From a virus, in IMG/VR virus record IMGVR_UViG_3300008107_000418, positions 1-36,781 of that record: a stretch of DNA of 36,781 bases. The stretch is one strand, 5' to 3'. Below are positions 32,448 through 36,781 of the stretch, piece by piece; position 1 is the stretch's first letter; each line of letters begins with the position of its first letter. Below the pieces are notes generated by a model. It worked only from the letters and a program-made list of their open reading frames with translations. It had not been told where the DNA came from and ran no database searches. The translations under genes were made by a program, and so were the position numbers.

Positions 32448-32802
32448 GCATGACATCGTAAAGGTACTAGAACACTACGGTTTCAATATACCTGTGCGTG
32501 AGGGATGGGTCACAGTTCGTTGTGCCTTCCATAACGACAAGGTTAAGTCAGCCCGACTCAACATTGACAAGGGTGGATTCAGATGCTTTGCCTGTGACAT
32601 GTCAGGTGATGTCTATTCGTTGATTATGAAGAAAGAAGGAGTCAATTATGGCGAGGCTATCAAAATCGCAGAGAGAATTACTGGCGAAAGCAACGGAGAA
32701 CTACGAGCAAAACCTCGCAGAAGTTCTTCCGTATCTGGAGAGTCGCGGTATAACGGAAGAAACGGCGCGTATGTTCCACCTCGGCTTCGTGGCGAATCCT
32801 GA
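32428..32802 (+). CDS. Primase zinc-finger part (CHC2-like), 124 aa
   Basis: I start at ATG 32428 (AGAGG in front). Zinc ligands are C32, H35, C53 and C56 (VRCAFHNDKVKS, GFRCFACDMSGDV), the CHC2 pattern that lets DnaG-type primases recognise the template. A helical part (YSLIMKKEGVNYGEAIKIAE) follows. The last 40 residues are basic and low-complexity (KPRRSSSVSGES, PPRLRGES), and this stretch overlaps the next gene in another frame. The catalytic domain is in that separate gene. The gene overlaps the resolvase by 20 bases. Confidence 0.82.
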   Translation: MSSQNSKHDIVKVLEHYGFNIPVREGWVTVRCAFHNDKVKSARLNIDKGGFRCFACDMSGDVYSLIMKKEGVNYGEAIKIAERITGESNGELRAKPRRSSSVSGESRYNGRNGAYVPPRLRGES

Positions 32803-33268
32803 AACAGGACATGAGTTATATGTAGGTAAGTTGGCTATCCCATACATCACCCCATCGGGAGTAATTGACATCCGCTTTCGTAGTTTGGCCAATGATGCAG
32901 GGCCGAAGTATCTCTCTCGACCTGGGGCAAGCACACACATCTTCAATGTCACAGCACTTGAACAGGATGCTGATGTGCTTGTGATATGTGAAGGAGAGAT
33001 AGACACAATCATCGCTACACAGGTGGGCTTTGCAGCAGTTGGGTTGCCAGGGGCAAACAACTGGAAGCCTTTCTACTCACGGGTATTGGCTGATTGGGAA
33101 AAGATTATGTTGTTCTGTGACGGGGACAATGCTGGCAGAGAGATGGCTAAGAATATAACTCGTGAACTCGACAATGTATTCCCCGTATTCATGCCAGAGA
33201 ACTGCGATGTAAACGATGTTTACCTACAAGAAGGGGCGGAAGGCTTGCGCAAACGCGTTGGGTCTTAA
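32648..33268 (+). CDS. Primase catalytic part (TOPRIM), 206 aa
   Basis: The ATG at 32648 has a strong SD (GAAGGAGTCAATT), so it has its own initiation although it lies 155 bases inside the zinc-finger gene. TOPRIM residues are E115 (LVICEGEIDT) and D158/D160 (LFCDGDNAGREMAKN). An N-terminal part with RGITEETARMFHLGF and KLAIPYITPSGVIDIRFR matches DnaG-type primase cores. Together with the CHC2 protein it would form a two-chain primase for lagging-strand synthesis with the nearby ATPase. The stop is followed by GAC and the next ATG, making a GTCTTAAGAC palindrome (33262-33271). Confidence 0.88.
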   Translation: MARLSKSQRELLAKATENYEQNLAEVLPYLESRGITEETARMFHLGFVANPETGHELYVGKLAIPYITPSGVIDIRFRSLANDAGPKYLSRPGASTHIFNVTALEQDADVLVICEGEIDTIIATQVGFAAVGLPGANNWKPFYSRVLADWEKIMLFCDGDNAGREMAKNITRELDNVFPVFMPENCDVNDVYLQEGAEGLRKRVGS

Positions 33269-33271
33269 GAC

Positions 33272-33658
33272 ATGGTAAAGAACTCATCATTTGATTTAGA
33301 CTTTGGATTCGGTAGAAAAGGCGAGCAGTTAGTAGAAGAGTTACTTACAGAGGGAAAGAAAGTTGAAGTCAAGCGTGACCGCAAATGGTGGGTTACTAAT
33401 AATCTTTACATTGAAATTGAATGTTGGTTTATGAAGTCCAAGTCTTGGGAACCATCGGGCATCATGGTAACTGAGGCAGAGTATTGGGCTTTCGTATTAG
33501 AGAAGGGCGTACTCATAGTACCTACGAGCCATGTGTTGTACGCAATCAAAGAGTTCGGGCGTGAGATTACCTGCGAGATTCCCCCGAATAAAAGCAAGGG
33601 CTACCTGATTACAGTTGATGACCTACTAATGGCGATGAGGAAATTAAAGAATGAGTGA
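33272..33658 (+). CDS. Conserved PD-(D/E)XK-like protein, 128 aa
   Basis: The core FGFGRKGEQLVEELLTEGKK, then VEVKRDRKW and NLYIEIECW, resembles a conserved group of small phage proteins with an ExK nuclease-like centre (E-V-K) and a further EIE. The rest (YWAFVLEKGVLIVPTSHVL) is also typical. An active nuclease is likely but not shown. The ATG follows directly on the palindrome GTCTTAAGAC with no SD. The stop overlaps the sigma-like gene by 8 bases. Confidence 0.75.
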   Translation: MVKNSSFDLDFGFGRKGEQLVEELLTEGKKVEVKRDRKWWVTNNLYIEIECWFMKSKSWEPSGIMVTEAEYWAFVLEKGVLIVPTSHVLYAIKEFGREITCEIPPNKSKGYLITVDDLLMAMRKLKNE

Positions 33659-34298
33659 CGAGCAAGATAAGATATGGGAAACAATCTACGCAGTAGCAAA
33701 GCAGGTTGCCAGTCGTGGTAATCGTATCCATCGTGGCCTTGTAACTACCGATGATTTGTATCAGCACATGTCCTTGTGGGCGCTGGAACATTGGCACAAG
33801 ATAGAACAATGGGAAGCAGAGGATAGTCTTAAGTACAAACTACGCAAGACTTTCTTCAATGAGGCACAGAAGTATGCAGCAAAAGAGAGACAGCGTTACT
33901 CGCGCTCGCCCATGTCTGACAGTTTCTACTACTCACATGAGGTATTGCATGAACTATTGCGTGATGTGTGGACACACCAAGGCTGGACAGATACTCCTGA
34001 CTTAAGTAATGAATTTGTATCACGCTCATCTAAACCAAGCGAAGGTGGCAATCGTATGGCCTTGCTATCTGATGTGGCTTCGGGTCTTAAGAAACTAAAT
34101 GAGGCTGACCAAGAGTTGTTGCGCTTGCGTTATGACGATGGTGGCATGGAACTTGGTGCGCTCGCTGAAACCTACAACATATCCGAAGAGGCTATGCGTA
34201 AGAGAGTCAAGCGTGCTTTGGTTAAACTACAAGACAGACTCGGTGGAGAACAGCCAGTATGGAACCGCCGACCAAGGAAAGGTGAGGTACCAGAATGA
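33651..34298 (+). CDS. Sigma-70-family-like factor, 215 aa
   Basis: The N-terminal half (LVTTDDLYQHMSLWALEHWH, then LRKTFFNEAQKYAAKERQRY) has the layout of sigma region 2. The C-terminal segment (LLRLRYDDGGMELGALAETY, NISEEAMRKRVKRALVKLQD) is a clear region-4-type helix-turn-helix. Phages use such factors to redirect host polymerase to their own promoters, typically late ones. The C-terminus is basic. Alternative: a sigma-like DNA-binding protein without polymerase function. Overlaps neighbours on both sides (8 and 4 bases). Confidence 0.75.
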   Translation: MSDEQDKIWETIYAVAKQVASRGNRIHRGLVTTDDLYQHMSLWALEHWHKIEQWEAEDSLKYKLRKTFFNEAQKYAAKERQRYSRSPMSDSFYYSHEVLHELLRDVWTHQGWTDTPDLSNEFVSRSSKPSEGGNRMALLSDVASGLKKLNEADQELLRLRYDDGGMELGALAETYNISEEAMRKRVKRALVKLQDRLGGEQPVWNRRPRKGEVPE

Positions 34299-34834
34299 TT
34301 ATCGGACTAAGTGGATACGCACAATCAGGTAAAGACAGCACGGCAGAATTGTTATGTCTTAATTACAACTATCGGCGTATTGCTTTCGCTGACCCTATGC
34401 GTGAGGTGTTGCTTCGGTTGAATCCTAAACTCGATAGCATCACACATCTATCACATCGCGTTGATGATTACGGCTGGGATGTAGCCAAGCGTGAGCCAGA
34501 GGTACGGCGCTTGTTGCAGGTGCTTGGCACAGAGGTAGGGCGCAAGATGTTTGGCCAAGATTTCTGGGTGAACATAGCACTATCAGGTCTTAATACAGAA
34601 GATAGAGTTGTTGTATCTGATGTGCGTTTTCCTAACGAGGCTGATGCAATTAGAAAACTTGGCGGTGTTGTGTGGCGTATCAACAGGCGCAATCACAGCG
34701 CAGTCAATGGTCATGCATCTGAACATGCTATGGATAACTACATGTTTAATCATGTTATCTATAACGATGGAACTCTTGATGACTTAAGTGATGAAGTCTT
34801 TATGCTTTCAAGGGAACTTGGCTTACATAGATAG
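34295..34834 (+). CDS. Deoxynucleoside monophosphate kinase
   Basis: P-loop GYAQSGKDS (7-15) in MIIGLSGYAQSGKDSTAELL, then FADPMREVLLRL and RRLLQVLGTEVGRKMFGQDF, are hallmarks of the phage dNMP kinase group (T4 gp1-like). VVVSDVRFPNEADAIRKLGG and WRINRR follow in the expected order. The enzyme phosphorylates dNMPs, recycling host nucleotides for phage DNA synthesis. 179 residues, normal for the family. It is last in the plus-strand replication block and coupled by ATGA. Confidence 0.9.
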   Translation: MIIGLSGYAQSGKDSTAELLCLNYNYRRIAFADPMREVLLRLNPKLDSITHLSHRVDDYGWDVAKREPEVRRLLQVLGTEVGRKMFGQDFWVNIALSGLNTEDRVVVSDVRFPNEADAIRKLGGVVWRINRRNHSAVNGHASEHAMDNYMFNHVIYNDGTLDDLSDEVFMLSRELGLHR

Positions 34835-34843
34835 AACATAAGA

Positions 34844-34879
34844 AAGCCCGCCAGAGACAGGAGAGAATCTAGCGGGCTT
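34844..34879. terminator. Bidirectional terminator between convergent operons
   Basis: AAGCCCGC (34844-34851) pairs with GCGGGCTT (34872-34879) around a 20-base loop. On the minus strand the stem is followed by TCTTATGTTCTAT; on the plus strand by CGTCCTTATTG. Both are only moderately T-rich. Its position between the convergent dNMP kinase and WhiB genes supports use in both directions. Confidence 0.75.
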
Positions 34880-34892
34880 CGTCCTTATTGTA

Positions 34893-35243
34893 TCATGGAT
34901 TATGTTGCGGGTCTGCGACAGAGATACCAAGTTGCGCCCTCAATCTTGAGCGCATTGGTGGTGTCGTCCCACCCCATACTCCAAACCTTTCATGTATTAA
35001 GCCCCACTCTAAGCATGGCTCTTTAACTATGCAGTTGTTGCACATGCGGGTGAATAACTTCTCCTCGCTTGGGTCGAACTTCTCCTTCGGTGGATAGAAC
35101 AGTTCGGTATCTATCCCTTGGCAGTTAGCCCCATCAAATAACTTGGCGTTGTACTTGAGAATCCAGCGCTCGTAAAATCTTTTTCTATTGCGCAGTCTAT
35201 CGTGCGCTATCACAGTGTGAAACTGTGGCTTAAAGTATTTCAT
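34893..35243 (-). CDS. WhiB-like Fe-S transcription regulator, 116 aa
   Basis: Cysteines C41, C68, C71 and C77 (GANCQGID, MCNNCIVKEPCLEWG) and the turn GVWGG (88-92, in HERFGVWGGTTP) are the WhiB signature. C1-C2 spacing is 26 residues, longer than most. WhiB proteins bind a 4Fe-4S cluster and work with the primary sigma factor. Phage versions are known to interfere with host WhiB control and septation. The family is actinobacterial, which fixes the likely host phylum. It is last in the minus-strand operon. Its ATG is preceded by TTAAGAC and no evident SD. Confidence 0.92.
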   Translation of the reverse strand: MKYFKPQFHTVIAHDRLRNRKRFYERWILKYNAKLFDGANCQGIDTELFYPPKEKFDPSEEKLFTRMCNNCIVKEPCLEWGLIHERFGVWGGTTPPMRSRLRAQLGISVADPQHNP

Positions 35244-35246
35244 GTC

Positions 35247-35690
35247 TTAATACCAACCCTTCGCTAAGTGGTGAGCGTATGCCTTGCATATTCCGTTGCT
35301 TCCATAGCGGTGCTTGATATAGCGCAAGCCCGCATCCACCTGCTTGTAGCCGTCCCAAGTTGGCTTTACCTTGATGTTCTCCCATGTGCTATTGAGTAAC
35401 TGTGGTATTCCCATGGCGCTAGACTCTTTGTTCTTGGCCTTTGGCCTCCAGTTTGACTCGCGCATCCAGAGTTCATAGAGACATGGGTACTGCTCCAACA
35501 TGTTCTTCTCGATGAGTTTATCAACTGCATATCTTTGGTAATCATTCTGATAGTAAGCAATCACCTTGCCATGTGGTGGCTTAACGATGAAAGTGGCTGG
35601 CTCTTTGAACATGAGTACCAAGCCAAGTGCGATGGCGGATACAATCCACAGTCGGGCATGGGGATGAATCTGTCTTAAGTTATTAAACAT
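35247..35690 (-). CDS. Membrane-anchored lytic transglycosylase-like protein, 147 aa
   Basis: One membrane segment (residues about 14-28, LWIVSAIALGLVLMF) is followed by an outside domain. Catalytic-type Glu78 (LWMRESNW) and SAMGIPQLLNSTW (91-103) match the SLT/lysozyme-like fold (ExxxW, then AxGxxQ). A late part VDAGLRYIKHRYGSNGICKA also fits. SD GGAG five bases before ATG. Being early-operon and on the opposite strand from the lysis cassette, it may open wall locally for a non-lysis purpose, such as modifying the wall or excluding other phages; that is inference. Confidence 0.82.
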   Translation of the reverse strand: MFNNLRQIHPHARLWIVSAIALGLVLMFKEPATFIVKPPHGKVIAYYQNDYQRYAVDKLIEKNMLEQYPCLYELWMRESNWRPKAKNKESSAMGIPQLLNSTWENIKVKPTWDGYKQVDAGLRYIKHRYGSNGICKAYAHHLAKGWY

Positions 35691-35859
35691 TTTTCTCCAG
35701 TTCCTTTTCTGCCTGCTCGTGGAGATAGGTATCTATTGCCCTCTCCTCTTGCTCTCTCTGCACCTGCGTGCAGTAGTTGCATTTCTCATACATGAAGTTA
35801 ATAATCTTGGGGTTCACTACGACTGTGCCACAACCTAAGCACTGCATGTATGTGGTCAT
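35683..35859 (-). CDS. Zinc-ribbon micro-protein, 58 aa
   Basis: Reads MTTYMQCLGCGTVVVNPKII, then YEKCNYCTQVQREQEE and a charged helix to the end. Cys pairs at 7/10 and 27/30 form one zinc ribbon; the rest is a coiled-coil-like helix. SD GAAGGAGACACC is good. Start overlaps the previous stop (ATGA), and its end overlaps the transglycosylase start. It may bind DNA, RNA or a host protein. Confidence 0.78.
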   Translation of the reverse strand: MTTYMQCLGCGTVVVNPKIINFMYEKCNYCTQVQREQEERAIDTYLHEQAEKELEKNV

Positions 35860-36113
35860 GGTGTCTCCTTCTTTGTGTGTGCCTCAAGTGAATCAAGGAA
35901 GTAGCCGATGCTCATCTGCCCCTCTTCCTCAATCTTATCCGCCCATGCAGGTGCATCTATCCAGCGCCCTTGCAGGTCTAGCCATTGGATGTCGAATCCA
36001 TCGTGGTCATCCCAGTGCAGGATAACCCGCACCTCTTGCCCATCGTAGGTAATGTTCATATCTTTGTCGTAGGCTGTTTCTGTCTTAAATAATGCACCAA
36101 CCTGCAGTTCCAT
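35856..36113 (-). CDS. Hypothetical acidic protein, 85 aa
   Basis: I choose ATG 36113, which has AAGACAGGAGAA six bases before it; an upstream in-frame ATG (36137) lies in that signal's own region and has no SD. The product is beta-rich and acidic (YDGQEVRVILHWDDHDGFDI, QWLDLQGRWIDAPAW) and ends in HTKKETP. No family recognised. Overlaps the next gene by ATGA. Confidence 0.68.
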   Translation of the reverse strand: MELQVGALFKTETAYDKDMNITYDGQEVRVILHWDDHDGFDIQWLDLQGRWIDAPAWADKIEEEGQMSIGYFLDSLEAHTKKETP

Positions 36114-36129
36114 TGTTTGTTCTCCTGTC

Positions 36130-36243
36130 TTAGTCATCGCCGTACATCTCCTCTAGTGTGTCGTATTGTGACTCTGGTTCTGTATCTTCTTTATCTTTAC
36201 CGAGGGCAACATCGTCCCCCGACATCCATAATGGGTCAGGCAT
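36130..36243 (-). CDS. Acidic micro-protein, 37 aa
   Basis: MPDPLWMSGDDVALGKDKED, then a region ending EEMYGDD. Strongly acidic, probably disordered or an inhibitor-type peptide. AAGACGGGAGAA lies four bases before the ATG. Its start overlaps the end of the preceding gene and its stop comes 16 bases before the next ATG. It is too short for normal gene callers, and the SD and tiling are its main support. Confidence 0.6.
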   Translation of the reverse strand: MPDPLWMSGDDVALGKDKEDTEPESQYDTLEEMYGDD

Positions 36244-36373
36244 TTACTTCTCCCGTCTTGTGTATTAAGTCAATAAGAACTGACCCGAAAGTTGAGTCAT
36301 TCTTTTCTTGGTCAGCCGAGGCTGTTAGCGCCCTGATGCATACCTTTAATTGCCATTCAGTTATTTCTATCAC
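36236..36373 (-). CDS. Micro-protein with GTG start, 45 aa
   Basis: GTG start overlapping the previous stop (GTGA). It reads MIEITEWQLKVCIRALTASA, then a middle DQEKNDSTFGSV, ending in LIDLIHKTGEVNA. It looks like one or two short helices. AAGACAGGAGAA ends five bases before the GTG. Function unknown. It tiles without gaps between its neighbours. Confidence 0.62.
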   Translation of the reverse strand: MIEITEWQLKVCIRALTASADQEKNDSTFGSVLIDLIHKTGEVNA

Positions 36374-36537
36374 TTGCTTTCTCCTGTCTTAAGTAATGAT
36401 GGGGTTTGCTGGCATAGAACTACATGGCTTCTCTTGCATGTGCATCGAGGCGCACGATTCTTTTCCCTGCGTGTGGTTACTTCCATTGAGGTATCGCATG
36501 ATGTACATACATACCAGTATGTTGTCCACTCTTTCAT
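36370..36537 (-). CDS. Zinc-ribbon micro-protein, 55 aa
   Basis: Starts at ATG 36537 with SD TTAGGAGC. Reads MKEWTTYWYVCTSCDTSMEV and PRCTCKRSHVV, with Cys pairs CTSC and CTC for a zinc site. The C-terminus ends LLKTGESK; the KTGE stretch is encoded by the start-associated motif of the following gene. It overlaps both neighbours by ATGA/GTGA. Confidence 0.7.
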   Translation of the reverse strand: MKEWTTYWYVCTSCDTSMEVTTRREKNRAPRCTCKRSHVVLCQQTPSLLKTGESK

Positions 36538-36704
36538 TTGCTTGCTCCTAATACTTCGTAGGAGGTGAGTGATTTGTAGCAAGCAACGCATAGTCTTAAG
36601 TCATAATTCCACCCGCTGGGTACCAGCAGGAGGTCATTTCCCTTAAACATATCCTTGCAATTACGGCAAGAATAATCTCTCCATGCATAAAGTTTTTTGC
36701 TCAT
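36534..36704 (-). CDS. Zinc-ribbon micro-protein, 56 aa
   Basis: ATG 36704 with AAGACAGGAGAA five bases before it. Residues KLYAWRDYSCRNCKDMFKG and WNYDLRLCVACYKSL give two CxxC pairs (C13/C16, C39/C42). The product resembles a small zinc knuckle or ribbon with no other domain. The upstream in-frame ATG at 36758 lies in sequence better explained by another frame. A GTCTTAA copy lies inside the gene at 36593. Confidence 0.72.
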   Translation of the reverse strand: MSKKLYAWRDYSCRNCKDMFKGNDLLLVPSGWNYDLRLCVACYKSLTSYEVLGASK

Positions 36705-36781
36705 TTGTTTTCTCCTGTCTTGCGGTATTTCCGCGTGCCTTGCTTGGTCGTGAACCATCGCCGACTGCTCGGTGCAAGGCT
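36701..36781 (-). CDS. C-terminal end of a gene cut by the window edge
   Basis: The minus strand reads in from the right edge as SLAPSSRRWFTTKQGTRKYR followed by KTGENK and a TGA (36701-36703). The 5' part is missing. The frame is chosen because its stop overlaps the next ATG (ATGA) and its end KTGE is encoded by the same start-associated 12-mer as in other genes of the operon. Basic; function not assignable. Confidence 0.5.
   Translation of the reverse strand, partial: SLAPSSRRWFTTKQGTRKYRKTGENK

Larger units (their letters stand above)
5942..36599 (+). repeat. GTCTTAA oriented 7-mer, 17 copies
   Basis: Start positions of GTCTTAA on the plus strand: 5942, 15873, 24864, 25378, 27881, 28184, 29-kb gap, 31829, 33262, 33826, 34084, 34356, 34587, 35244, 35672, 36082, 36386 and 36593. 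Fifteen lie right of 24.8 kb. The reverse complement TTAAGAC is found on the plus strand only about four times, two of them being the palindromes GTCTTAAGAC at 28184 and 33262. The count was made by eye. Confidence 0.65.
36120..36721 (-). repeat. Start-associated repeat AAGACRGGAGAA, four copies
   Basis: Copies (minus strand) at 36120-36131, 36248-36259, 36379-36390 and 36710-36721, each 4-6 bases before the start of a micro-gene. The match extends beyond a Shine-Dalgarno core by AAGAC on the left and GAA on the right. Three are identical and one has G for A at position 6. Confidence 0.75.

Noticed and set aside
32640-32802. Programmed frameshift joining the two primase genes
   Set aside because: The TOPRIM gene has its own strong SD and ATG, and no clear slippery site is seen; separate initiation is simpler.
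34855-34867. GACAGGAGA in the loop of the convergent terminator, similar to the start-associated repeat
   Set aside because: It is on the opposite strand from the repeat's genes and has no start codon after it; likely chance.
1-36781. tRNA genes, CRISPR arrays, insertion sequences, integrase and attachment sites
   Set aside because: I looked on both strands and saw no cloverleaf, spaced direct repeats, transposase or integrase motif.

Overview
The window is most of a tailed bacteriophage genome, very probably one that infects an actinobacterium. The host call rests on a WhiB-like Fe-S regulator (34893-35243, minus strand), a family known only from Actinobacteria and their phages. The moderate base composition by eye and small proteins of a type common in aquatic phages suggest a freshwater, low-GC actinobacterial host; that is inference. 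I see no integrase, repressor or attachment site, so the phage is probably lytic. No tape-measure protein or sheath is recognisable, which favours a short-tailed (podovirus-like) virion. Base-composition statements are by eye, and all homology calls come from motif recognition without a search.

Layout. 1-265: non-coding leader with six consecutive inverted repeats. 266-14504: packaging and internal virion proteins (terminase large subunit, portal, a 2053-residue polyvalent-type giant protein, three further putative internal proteins, a small frameshifted gene). 14546-17885: major capsid protein of N4-gp56 type with an inserted domain, a proteasome/HslV-like Ntn hydrolase, and a run of overlapping tiny basic or Cys-rich genes. 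17882-26853: connector, heptad-repeat fibre, Mtd-like tail protein, three paralogous adhesins, two small conserved tail-associated proteins, a large tail protein. 26869-28179: lysis cassette (membrane proteins, nested lipoprotein, CHAP endolysin, putative holin), closed by a strong terminator at 28202-28245.

28277-28664 holds two minus-strand zinc-ribbon genes, divergent from the plus-strand replication block 28776-34834: Cas4/RecB-like nuclease, Cys4 protein, RecA/DnaB-fold ATPase, glycosyltransferase, Hjc-like resolvase, primase split over two overlapping genes, a third PD-(D/E)XK-like protein, sigma-like factor and dNMP kinase. A terminator at 34844-34879 separates this from a convergent minus-strand operon of very small overlapping genes (several zinc ribbons, a membrane-anchored transglycosylase, WhiB) that runs in from beyond the right edge.

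The least expected signals are: (i) the 7-mer GTCTTAA, found 17 times on the plus strand and keeping one orientation even where transcription reverses; (ii) a start-associated 12-mer AAGACRGGAGAA before four tiny minus-strand genes; (iii) the folded terminase leader, whose last hairpin would bring a distant Shine-Dalgarno sequence to the start codon; (iv) an AT-rich ParB-like segment spliced into the giant virion gene; (v) the Ntn hydrolase beside the capsid gene; (vi) three tandem adhesins whose receptor-side domains look imported.
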